NCBI GenBank assembly: GCA_964514665.1
Contig: CAZESH010000295.1
Location: 1-5,374, forward strand
Origin: CAZESH01 sp964514665
Lineage (GTDB): Bacteria; Bacillota; Bacilli; Paenibacillales; KCTC-25726
Length of the DNA: 5,374 bases
Direction of reading: 5' to 3'
Shown here: positions 1 through 5,312 of the stretch, in pieces
Layout: every line of letters starts with the position of its first letter
Numbering within the stretch: position 1 is the stretch's first letter
Notes under the pieces: model-generated
What the model saw: the letters and a program-made list of their open reading frames with translations, nothing else
Databases searched by the model: none
Told to the model about the DNA's origin: nothing
Made by a program: the position numbers and the translations under genes

Positions 1-49
1 CGTACACCCTGCGGTCCGGTGTGACGATCTCCAATAGTAAAGTGCTCAA
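1..49 (-). CDS. atpC: ATP synthase F1 subunit epsilon, N-terminal fragment (runs off window)
   Basis: Only the first 16 codons are visible, reading MSTLLLEIVTPDRRVY; the rest lies before position 1. The phrase LLEIVTPDR is the first beta-strand of the epsilon N-terminal beta-sandwich, which in this family packs on gamma and the c-ring. Epsilon couples rotation to catalysis and can inhibit ATP hydrolysis. The start is taken as TTG at 49-47, because an AGGAGG site (58-63) sits 8 nt upstream and the protein then begins where family members begin. An in-frame GTG at 85-83 would add 12 residues, but it has no good ribosome binding site. Position directly after atpD is the usual place for atpC. The C-terminal helical domain cannot be judged. 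Confidence 0.93.
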   Translation of the reverse strand, partial: MSTLLLEIVTPDRRVY

Positions 50-56
50 ATCGATT

Positions 57-63
57 ACCTCCT
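57..63 (-). promoter_or_regulatory. Shine-Dalgarno site of atpC
   Basis: The mRNA-sense sequence is AGGAGGT, a near-perfect match to the anti-SD of 16S rRNA, with 8 nt between AGGAGG and the TTG codon. It decides in favour of the TTG start over the upstream GTG at 85-83. Confidence 0.88.
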
Positions 64-78
64 GCGATTCGGAGTTGC

Positions 79-99
79 GATTCACATCCCATGCGAATC
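79..99 (-). other. Hairpin in the atpD-atpC spacer
   Basis: In mRNA sense, GATTCGCA (99-92) pairs with TGTGAATC (86-79) around a 5-nt TGGGA loop. This gives an 8-bp stem with one G-U pair. It begins 4 nt after the atpD stop codon and ends 15 nt before the atpC Shine-Dalgarno site. No U-tract follows, so it is not a classical terminator; a role in mRNA stability or in setting atpC translation is inference. The octamer GAATCGCA is also directly repeated here (83-76 and 70-63). Confidence 0.45.
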
Positions 100-103
100 A
101 AAT

Positions 104-1501
104 TTATAAGGTTTTCGCCTTCTCGACCGCTTCCTCGATGGTGCCGACAAACATAAATGCGGCTTCCGGCAAATCGTCATGCTTGCCGTCAAGAATCTCT
201 TTAAAGCTGCGAACCGTTTCTTTTACCGGCACATACTTTCCTTTAATGCCCGTAAAGGCTTCTGCCACGTGGAAAGGCTGCGACAGAAAACGTTCAATTC
301 TTCTTGCCCGTTGAACGATCAGTTTATCTTCGTCGGACAGTTCGTCCATCCCGAGGATGGCAATGATGTCCTGAAGTTCCTTATAACGCTGCAGAATTTG
401 TTTGACGCTCTGCGCAACTTGATAGTGCTCTTCCCCGACAATGTCCGGAGAGAGAATCCGCGAAGAGGATGCCAACGGATCCACGGCAGGGAAAATCCCT
501 TTCTCGGAAATTCTCCGCTCAAGGTTCGTTGTTGCGTCCAAGTGGGCAAATGTCGTTGCCGGAGCCGGGTCGGTGTAGTCATCGGCAGGCACATAGATCG
601 CCTGAATCGAAGTAACCGATCCTTTTTTGGTGGAAGTAATCCGTTCCTGCAGCTGGCCCATTTCTGTCGCCAAGGTAGGCTGATAACCCACCGCAGACGG
701 CATGCGGCCAAGCAAGGCGGAAACTTCAGATCCCGCTTGGGTAAAACGGAAGATGTTATCGATAAAGAGCAGCACGTCTTTACCTTCCACATCGCGATAA
801 TGCTCAGCCATCGTCAAGCCCGTCAAGGCCACGCGCAAACGCGCCCCAGGCGGTTCGTTCATCTGACCGAAAACCATTGCGGTTTTAGGCAGTACGCCGG
901 CATCCTTCATTTCATGGTACAAATCGTTTCCTTCACGAGTCCGTTCGCCTACACCGGCAAATACGGAAATACCGCCGTGCTCCAACGCGATGTTATTGAT
1001 CAGTTCTTGGATCGTTACCGTTTTTCCTACACCGGCACCGCCGAACAAACCGATCTTTCCGCCCTTCGCATAGGGAGCAATCAAGTCAATGACTTTGATT
1101 CCGGTTTCCAGAATTTCCTGCTGCACGGAGAGCTCTTCAAAAGACGGGGCAAGCCGGTGAATCGGATTGATCGTCTCGGTTTCAATCGGTCCGGCATTGT
1201 CGATCGGTTGGCCCAATACGTTCAATACGCGGCCTAATACAGCGTTTCCTACCGGTACGGAAATCGGTCCGCCAAGGTCGGTCACTTCCGTATCGCGGAC
1301 AAGACCGTCGGTGGAGGACATCGCAACGCAACGGGCCACATTATCGCCAAGATGTGTAGCTACCTCTGCCGTTAATTTGATTTCACGATCCCCGACTTTG
1401 GTTTCAATTTTGATCGCATTTAAAATTTCGGGCAATTTGCCGCTTTCGAACTGAACGTCGATAACGGGTCCCATGACCGATAAAACGCGTCCCTTATTCA
1501 T
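104..1501 (-). CDS. atpD: ATP synthase F1 subunit beta (catalytic)
   Basis: This is the catalytic subunit of the F1 head. It binds ADP and phosphate and makes ATP, or hydrolyses ATP in reverse, at three sites per complex on the cytoplasmic face. At 465 aa it is full length for the family. The N-terminal beta-barrel covers about residues 1-80. The P-loop GGAGVGKT is at 154-161 (Lys160), followed by GERTRE at 185-190, which holds the general-base Glu and a catalytic Arg. Walker B LLFID is at 244-248, the alpha/beta family signature PAVDPLASSS at 338-347, and the DELSDED lever that contacts gamma at 386-392. DELSDED instead of DELSEED is normal in Bacillus relatives. The residue after KTV is Thr163, where many homologues have Leu. 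The ATG start has a GGAGGAGG site 7 nt upstream. atpG precedes it by 83 nt and atpC follows after 54 nt. Confidence 0.99.
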   Translation of the reverse strand: MNKGRVLSVMGPVIDVQFESGKLPEILNAIKIETKVGDREIKLTAEVATHLGDNVARCVAMSSTDGLVRDTEVTDLGGPISVPVGNAVLGRVLNVLGQPIDNAGPIETETINPIHRLAPSFEELSVQQEILETGIKVIDLIAPYAKGGKIGLFGGAGVGKTVTIQELINNIALEHGGISVFAGVGERTREGNDLYHEMKDAGVLPKTAMVFGQMNEPPGARLRVALTGLTMAEHYRDVEGKDVLLFIDNIFRFTQAGSEVSALLGRMPSAVGYQPTLATEMGQLQERITSTKKGSVTSIQAIYVPADDYTDPAPATTFAHLDATTNLERRISEKGIFPAVDPLASSSRILSPDIVGEEHYQVAQSVKQILQRYKELQDIIAILGMDELSDEDKLIVQRARRIERFLSQPFHVAEAFTGIKGKYVPVKETVRSFKEILDGKHDDLPEAAFMFVGTIEEAVEKAKTL

Positions 1502-1508
1502 CTTCTAA

Positions 1509-1516
1509 CCTCCTCC
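1509..1516 (-). promoter_or_regulatory. Shine-Dalgarno site of atpD
   Basis: The mRNA-sense sequence is GGAGGAGG, ending 7 nt before the ATG at 1501-1499. It is among the strongest sites in the window and is paired with one of only two ATG starts seen, consistent with the need for three beta subunits per enzyme. Confidence 0.88.
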
Positions 1517-1518
1517 AA

Positions 1519-1561
1519 GTTTTGTGAAGCTTCGCATCGCTGTTCAGCTCCGCAACAAAAC
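1519..1561 (-). other. Stem-loop in the atpG-atpD spacer
   Basis: In mRNA sense, GTTTTGT (1561-1555) pairs perfectly with ACAAAAC (1525-1519), enclosing 29 nt. A weak inner stem with GCT/AGC and GC/GC pairs can form inside. The 3' arm ends 2 nt before the atpD Shine-Dalgarno site. The closing stem is A/T-rich and no terminal U-run follows, so it is unlikely to be a terminator. Any effect on atpD translation is inference. Confidence 0.35.
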
Positions 1562-1584
1562 CGCTTCGTAAGCATATGGCTTGT

Positions 1585-2445
1585 TTATTCAAGTGCATTC
1601 GCGCCTGCAACAATTTCGGAAATTTCCTGCGTGATCGCCGCTTGACGAGCGCGGTTATAAGACAACGTCAATTGGTTGATCATCTCTGTCGCATTGTTGG
1701 TGGCATTGCCCATGGCCGTCATTCTTGCACCGAATTCGCTTGCCTTGCTTTCCAGCACTGCGCTGTATATCAAGGTCTCCGCATATTGCGGCAAAAGAAC
1801 ATCCAGAACTTTCTCGGGAGAAGGCTCATACTCGTAATATGCCGCCTTCACGCCTTCGCCGATATCCCCTAGCGGGAGCAGTCTTTTTTCCGTCGGAATT
1901 TGTTGAATCGGATTCACAAAACGGTTGTATACGAGATACAATTCGTCATAAGTTCCATTCTCGAAATTGCTGACCGCCGCATTGGCAATCTCTTTGATAT
2001 CGGAAAAACGAATGTCATCCGGCAATCCCGTCACTTCATGCACGATCGGCAGATCGCGTTTCTTGAAAGAATCGCGCCCTTTTCGTCCGACCACAAACAA
2101 AGCGTACTCGTCTTTCGATTTATGCTTGGACTGGATGGTGGCGTTCAAGTTGCGAAGCAAATTCGCATTAAAGCCGCCGGCCAAGCCCCTGTCCGATGTA
2201 ATCACCAAGTAGGCGGTCTTCTTGATGGGTCGCGCCTGCAGCATAGGATGCTTGAGCCCTGAAGAACCTGCGGCGATGTTGGAGACGACTTCCTTCATTT
2301 TGTCCGCGTAAGGTCGAGCCGCCTCGGCTGCATTTTGCGCTTTCTTCAATTTGGACGCAGCCACCATTTCCATCGCTTTGGTGATTTGTCGGGTGCTTTT
2401 CTTACTTTGGATTTCACGCTTAATATCGCGCATTCCTTTAGCCAA
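1585..2445 (-). CDS. atpG: ATP synthase F1 subunit gamma (central shaft)
   Basis: Gamma is the rotating stalk that links the c-ring to the alpha3-beta3 head. The product is 286 aa, usual for the family. The N-terminal helix MAKGMRDIKREIQ...ITKAMEMVAASKL (about 1-55) and the C-terminal helix (about 205-286) form the coiled coil inside the head. The central Rossmann-like part carries ITSDRGLAGGFN (82-93). The C-terminal signature ITQEISEIVAGANA is at 271-284. I choose the TTG at 2445-2443: it gives the family-typical start MAKGMR, and the GAGGTGGTGA site lies at the right distance. The longer reading from GTG at 2457-2455 adds MVRR but would place that ribosome binding site directly against or inside the start codon. 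It lies between atpA and atpD, with a long structured spacer upstream. Confidence 0.97.
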   Translation of the reverse strand: MAKGMRDIKREIQSKKSTRQITKAMEMVAASKLKKAQNAAEAARPYADKMKEVVSNIAAGSSGLKHPMLQARPIKKTAYLVITSDRGLAGGFNANLLRNLNATIQSKHKSKDEYALFVVGRKGRDSFKKRDLPIVHEVTGLPDDIRFSDIKEIANAAVSNFENGTYDELYLVYNRFVNPIQQIPTEKRLLPLGDIGEGVKAAYYEYEPSPEKVLDVLLPQYAETLIYSAVLESKASEFGARMTAMGNATNNATEMINQLTLSYNRARQAAITQEISEIVAGANALE

Positions 2446-2450
2446 TCTTC

Positions 2451-2460
2451 TCACCACCTC
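2451..2460 (-). promoter_or_regulatory. Shine-Dalgarno site of atpG
   Basis: The mRNA-sense sequence is GAGGTGGTGA. It can pair with 16S rRNA in two registers, GAGGTG or GGTGA, about 8-11 nt before the TTG at 2445-2443. It contains both upstream GTG codons (2457-2455 and 2454-2452), which argues against either being the start. Confidence 0.8.
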
Positions 2461-2463
2461 AAA

Positions 2464-2480
2464 GTTTCCCGCGGGGAAAC
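2464..2480 (-). other. Perfect 7-bp hairpin next to the atpG ribosome binding site
   Basis: In mRNA sense, GTTTCCC (2480-2474) pairs with GGGAAAC (2470-2464) around a 3-nt CGC loop. The 3' arm is followed by TTT and then at once by the atpG Shine-Dalgarno site, which stays outside the stem. The three T's are too few for a convincing intrinsic terminator, and the genes continue downstream. It could act as an mRNA stability or processing element, or as a mild attenuator between atpA and atpG; that is inference. Confidence 0.6.
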
Positions 2481-2496
2481 ATTCGTCGTAAGCGTC

Positions 2497-2531
2497 GCAA
2501 AGCTTTCATCCGTCACTTTGAAACACTTTGC
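2497..2531 (-). other. Two-part stem-loop in the atpA-atpG spacer
   Basis: GCAAAG pairs with CTTTGC (2531-2526 with 2502-2497), and inside it TTTCA pairs with TGAAA (2523-2519 with 2508-2504). A small asymmetric internal loop separates the two stems and a 10-nt loop closes them. In the mRNA it is preceded by a run of six A's (2537-2532). It is the middle of three hairpins in this spacer. Confidence 0.4.
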
Positions 2532-2537
2532 TTTTTT
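2497..2537 (+). terminator. Possible antisense-direction intrinsic terminator
   Basis: Read on the plus strand, the same inverted repeat (GCAAAG with CTTTGC plus TTTCA with TGAAA) is followed directly by TTTTTT (2532-2537). That is the layout of a rho-independent terminator. No plus-strand gene is recognisable here, so its only plausible use would be to stop antisense transcription entering atpA. The stem is weak and A/T-rich, so this may be chance. Confidence 0.25.
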
Positions 2538-2539
2538 AT

Positions 2540-2569
2540 GCTTAACCTGTCCGGAGTCGGCTTTTAAGC
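2540..2569 (-). other. Hairpin nearest atpA in the atpA-atpG spacer
   Basis: In mRNA sense, GCTTAA (2569-2564) pairs with TTAAGC (2545-2540), and an inner CCG/CGG stem (2560-2558 with 2553-2551) closes a 4-nt loop. It lies 55 nt after the atpA stop codon. Six A's follow 2 nt after its 3' arm, so it is not a terminator for the operon. Confidence 0.4.
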
Positions 2570-2624
2570 TGTCTGCCGGGAAAGTCGTTTGCTGTATCTA
2601 TCATCAATCACGGAACGGTTAGAT

Positions 2625-4136
2625 TCAGGTTGTCGCGAATCCTTGCTTAAACTTCTCGATGGCTTGAACCAGCGCTTTTTCATTATCCGCCGTGATGTCC
2701 TTCGTTTCGCGAATGGATGCCAAAACCTCGGCATGATTGGAATCGACAAAGGAAAGGAACTCCCTTTCGAAGCGCGAAATATCATGAGTCGGAATATCGT
2801 CCAAAAAGCCTTTGATCGCGGTATAGATGCTGATCACTTGCTTTTCTACCGGCATCGGCTGGTTTACACCCTGCTTGAGGATTTCCATCGTACGCGCACC
2901 GCGGTTCAAACGCGCTTGCGTCGATTTGTCCAGATCCGATCCGAACTGTGCGAACGCCGCCAGCTCGCGGTATTGTGCAAGATCGAGCTTCAAGGTGCCG
3001 GCAACTTTCTTCATCGCCTTGATCTGTGCCGCGCTGCCTACCCGTGATACGGAAATCCCCACGTTTACGGCAGGACGCTGCCCGGAATAGAACAGGTCTG
3101 CTTCAAGGAAGATCTGTCCGTCCGTAATGGAAATCACGTTCGTCGGAATGTAGGCGGAAACGTCGCTCGCCTGGGTTTCGATAAACGGAAGCGCGGTCAA
3201 GGAACCGCCGCCCATGGCATCGCTCAATTTAGCCGCGCGCTCCAGCAAACGGGAGTGCAAGTAGAATACGTCTCCAGGATAAGCTTCCCGGCCCGGAGGA
3301 CGTCTGAGCAGCAAGGAAAGCTCGCGGTAAGCGGCCGCCTGTTTGGACAAATCGTCATAGATGACCAAAACGTGCTGACCCTTGTACATGAAATATTCGC
3401 CCATCGAACAGCCGGAATACGGGGCAAGATACAACAGCGGAGCAGGCTCCGAAGCGCTTGCCGTTACCACGATGGTGTATTCCAAAGCGCCGTGTCTGCG
3501 CAGCGTTTCCACAACATTGGCTACTGTGGATTGTTTTTGGCCGATCGCTACATATACGCAGATCATGCCGTTGCCTTTTTGGTTGATGATCGTATCGATG
3601 GCAATCGCGGTTTTACCGGTTTGGCGGTCGCCAATAACCAGCTCGCGCTGTCCCCGTCCGATCGGAATCATCGAATCGATGGCTTTGATCCCGGTTTGCA
3701 TCGGCTCAAATACCGACTTGCGATCAATTACCCCGGGAGCCGGAGATTCAACCGGTCTGAATTCTTTGGTATCGATCGGGCCTTTGCCATCCACCGGTTG
3801 ACCGAGTGAATTGACAACGCGTCCGAGCAGCGCCTCGCCAACAGGCACTTCCATGATGCGTCCCGTCCGTTTGACTTGGTCGCCTTCACGGATTTCCGTG
3901 TAAGGTCCCATAATAACGATACCTACGTTATCCTCTTCCAGGTTAAGAGCCATTCCCATAACACCGTTGGAGAATTCCAACAGTTCTCCCGCCATCACGT
4001 TCTGCAGGCCGTGCGCACGCGCGATACCGTCCCCGATTTGAATAACGGTACCTACGTCGGCGACTTGAATATCCGCATTATATTGTTCAATTTGCTGTTT
4101 GATTAATGAGCTGATTTCCTCAGGTCTGATACTCAA
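2625..4136 (-). CDS. atpA: ATP synthase F1 subunit alpha
   Basis: Alpha is the non-catalytic nucleotide-binding subunit that alternates with beta in the F1 head and completes each catalytic site. At 503 aa it is full length. The N-terminal region (about 1-25) is the helix that binds delta, followed by a beta-barrel (about 26-95). The P-loop GDRQTGKT is at 169-176 (Lys175) and Walker B LVIYDD at 257-262. The family signature PAVNVGISVS is at 355-364, followed by Arg365, the arginine finger that reaches into the beta site. The C-terminal helical domain runs to ATT. The start is TTG at 4136-4134, with AGGGGTGAGG just upstream, and gives the family-like opening MSIRPEEISSLIKQQI. atpH ends 31 nt upstream. 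A 179-nt structured spacer separates it from atpG. Confidence 0.98.
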   Translation of the reverse strand: MSIRPEEISSLIKQQIEQYNADIQVADVGTVIQIGDGIARAHGLQNVMAGELLEFSNGVMGMALNLEEDNVGIVIMGPYTEIREGDQVKRTGRIMEVPVGEALLGRVVNSLGQPVDGKGPIDTKEFRPVESPAPGVIDRKSVFEPMQTGIKAIDSMIPIGRGQRELVIGDRQTGKTAIAIDTIINQKGNGMICVYVAIGQKQSTVANVVETLRRHGALEYTIVVTASASEPAPLLYLAPYSGCSMGEYFMYKGQHVLVIYDDLSKQAAAYRELSLLLRRPPGREAYPGDVFYLHSRLLERAAKLSDAMGGGSLTALPFIETQASDVSAYIPTNVISITDGQIFLEADLFYSGQRPAVNVGISVSRVGSAAQIKAMKKVAGTLKLDLAQYRELAAFAQFGSDLDKSTQARLNRGARTMEILKQGVNQPMPVEKQVISIYTAIKGFLDDIPTHDISRFEREFLSFVDSNHAEVLASIRETKDITADNEKALVQAIEKFKQGFATT

Positions 4137-4140
4137 CGAA

Positions 4141-4150
4141 CCTCACCCCT
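4141..4150 (-). promoter_or_regulatory. Shine-Dalgarno site of atpA
   Basis: The mRNA-sense sequence is AGGGGTGAGG. AGGGG lies 9 nt and GAGG 4 nt before the TTG codon at 4136-4134. It supports TTG as the start, since no ATG or GTG nearby gives the expected N-terminus. Confidence 0.8.
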
Positions 4151-4167
4151 ATCTTCAGAGATTAAGA

Positions 4168-4701
4168 CTATGCAAGCGATTGCTTGAATCGCGCCAGTTT
4201 TCCTTTAATGCTTCCATCATATATACGGTCACCGATGCGAATAACGAGTCCGCCTACAATTGCAGGATCCACATCGTTTTTCATCCGCAGGGTTTTGTTG
4301 ATCTTTTTGCCGAACCGCTCGGCAATGCCAAGCAGTTCCTGTTCGTCCAACGGCACGGCGGAAACGATTTCGGCATCCACCACATTGTTGGCACGATTGC
4401 TCATGCCGACAAATTCATCAGCGACTTCCGACAAAATGCTCTCCCGACGACGATCGATCAAGAGCAGCATCAGGGAAAGCACGTATTCCGAAACTTTGCC
4501 GGAAAAAATGCTTTTGATTTTGTCTTTCTTCACTGCGGCATCGGTCTGCGGATGCTGCAGGAAAGTCTGCAGTTCCTTCGATTCGGCCAACACCTGGCGT
4601 ATGCCCGTAAGATCGGCTTCAATTTGCTGCAGGATGTTCTTTTCTACCGCCAAATCGAACAAAGCGCGTGCATAGCGTCTGGCTACGACTTCTTCGCTCA
4701 T
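4168..4701 (-). CDS. atpH: ATP synthase F1 subunit delta (OSCP-like)
   Basis: Delta sits on top of the F1 head and ties the alpha N-termini to the b-subunit stator. The product is 177 aa, typical for the family. The N-terminal six-helix domain (about 1-105) opens with VVARRYARALFDLA, the usual start of delta. The C-terminal part holds the conserved signature region VDPAIVGGLVIRIGDRIYDG (144-163) followed by SIKGKL. The ATG at 4701-4699 overlaps the atpF stop codon as ATGA, so the two stator genes are probably translationally coupled. The G-rich AGGTGGGGGG (4717-4708), inside the end of atpF, serves as ribosome binding site. Confidence 0.97.
   Translation of the reverse strand: MSEEVVARRYARALFDLAVEKNILQQIEADLTGIRQVLAESKELQTFLQHPQTDAAVKKDKIKSIFSGKVSEYVLSLMLLLIDRRRESILSEVADEFVGMSNRANNVVDAEIVSAVPLDEQELLGIAERFGKKINKTLRMKNDVDPAIVGGLVIRIGDRIYDGSIKGKLARFKQSLA
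4698..4701 (-). other. ATGA stop-start overlap of atpF and atpH
   Basis: The ATG of atpH and the TGA of atpF share 4 nt. This is a common sign of translational coupling. It fits the fact that b and delta bind each other in the peripheral stalk. Confidence 0.9.
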
Positions 4702-5201
4702 ATTTGACCCCCCACCTGCTGCAGGAACTCGTCAATCGTTTCCCGCTGTTTGGAGGCATCCAATTCTTTTTCGATGATTTTGGAAGCAAGCATGACCGAC
4801 AACGATCCGACCTGCTCGCGAAGCTCGGCAATCGCTTTGTTCTTCTCATTGGCGATTTCCAGGGTCGCATCCTTGATCATGCGCTCAGCGCGCTCTTGAG
4901 CGGCTTTGATGATCTCTTCCGCGTCGCGCTCCTTTTGCATTTTGGCTCTTTCCAAAAGCTCGTAAGCTTCTTTTTTGGATTGCGCCAAAACTTGGCGTTG
5001 CTCTTCAACCAGACGGGCAGCCTCTTTTTGTGACTCTTCCGCGCCGGAGATTTGGGTCTCGATATACGTTTGGCGATCGGTCAGCACTTTCATGGCCGGC
5101 TTCATCGCAAACTTGTTGACAAGCCATAACAATATAATGAAGGCGACAAGTTGAACCAGCATCGTGCCCAATTCAATTTGCAGCGTCCCAAGTTTAATCA
5201 A
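4698..5201 (-). CDS. atpF: ATP synthase Fo subunit b (peripheral stalk)
   Basis: Subunit b is the membrane-anchored stator that holds the F1 head against the rotating ring. The 167-aa product has one N-terminal membrane segment at about residues 11-29 (LGTMLVQLVAFIILLWLVN). A long charged helix rich in Glu, Lys, Gln and Ala follows, from about residue 40 to 135, consistent with the right-handed coiled coil of b dimers. The C-terminus (about 136-167) should bind delta. The start is TTG at 5201-5199, 9 nt after AAAGGAG. A later ATG at codon 14 would remove part of the membrane segment and lacks a ribosome binding site. It follows atpE and overlaps atpH by 4 nt. Sequence conservation of b is low, so the call rests on architecture and gene order. 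Confidence 0.96.
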   Translation of the reverse strand: MIKLGTLQIELGTMLVQLVAFIILLWLVNKFAMKPAMKVLTDRQTYIETQISGAEESQKEAARLVEEQRQVLAQSKKEAYELLERAKMQKERDAEEIIKAAQERAERMIKDATLEIANEKNKAIAELREQVGSLSVMLASKIIEKELDASKQRETIDEFLQQVGGQI

Positions 5202-5202
5202 T

Positions 5203-5242
5203 TCGTTTCACTCCTTTAGATCCATCTCTACCTTCGAAACGA
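5203..5242 (-). other. Inverted repeat flanking the atpF ribosome binding site
   Basis: In mRNA sense, TCGTTTC (5242-5236) can pair with GAAACGA (5209-5203), a perfect 7-bp stem. The 3' arm is the spacer between the Shine-Dalgarno site and the TTG start, and the Shine-Dalgarno site lies in the 26-nt loop. Such a fold could limit initiation on atpF, which is needed at 2 copies per enzyme against about 10 of subunit c. That role is inference. Confidence 0.35.
5211..5217 (-). promoter_or_regulatory. Shine-Dalgarno site of atpF
   Basis: The mRNA-sense sequence is AAAGGAG, ending 9 nt before the TTG at 5201-5199. It decides the start codon of atpF. Confidence 0.82.
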
Positions 5243-5274
5243 GTATCCTGCATAAAGCGGCGTTCATAAGAATA

Positions 5275-5293
5275 GCGAGAGGTATTCCCTCGC
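5275..5293 (-). other. Hairpin shortly after the atpE stop codon
   Basis: In mRNA sense, GCGAG pairs with CTCGC (5293-5289 with 5279-5275) and GG with CC (5288-5287 with 5282-5281). One base (5280) is bulged and the loop is AATA. It starts 19 nt after the atpE stop and is not followed by a U-run. A stem here could protect the 3' end of atpE message after processing, giving more subunit c than b; that is inference. The rest of the 111-nt spacer holds only the atpF ribosome binding region and no convincing gene. Confidence 0.45.
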
Positions 5294-5312
5294 CGGTAAA
5301 ACTTTTTTTCGA

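Noticed and set aside
386..406. DELSDED in beta (residues 386-392) as an unusual variant of DELSEED
   Set aside because: This wording is known in Bacillus-type beta subunits and keeps the acidic pattern, so it is not novel. The nucleotides lie within atpD; the residue numbers are given here rather than an exact base range.
179..1237. Long plus-strand open frame of 352 codons opposite atpD
   Set aside because: It lies fully antisense to the highly conserved beta gene, and its product (many Arg, His, Phe) matches no family I know. It is a shadow caused by the codon use of atpD.
2464..2480. Hairpin before atpG as an intrinsic terminator ending an atpA transcript
   Set aside because: Only three T's follow the stem, the sequence continues into the atpG ribosome binding site, and atpG-atpD-atpC show no promoter of their own that I could recognise.
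3255..3809. Plus-strand open frame of 184 codons opposite atpA
   Set aside because: It is entirely antisense to conserved alpha coding sequence, has no recognisable domain, and overlaps another shadow frame in the same place.
4099..4707. Plus-strand open frame of 202 codons opposite atpH
   Set aside because: It is antisense to a clear delta gene, with no motif or context to support it.
5208..5267. Minus-strand 19-codon open frame between atpE and atpF, ending at the atpF ribosome binding site
   Set aside because: A leader peptide was considered because its TGA abuts the Shine-Dalgarno site of atpF. It has no ribosome binding site of its own before the ATG, and its product has no recognisable feature.
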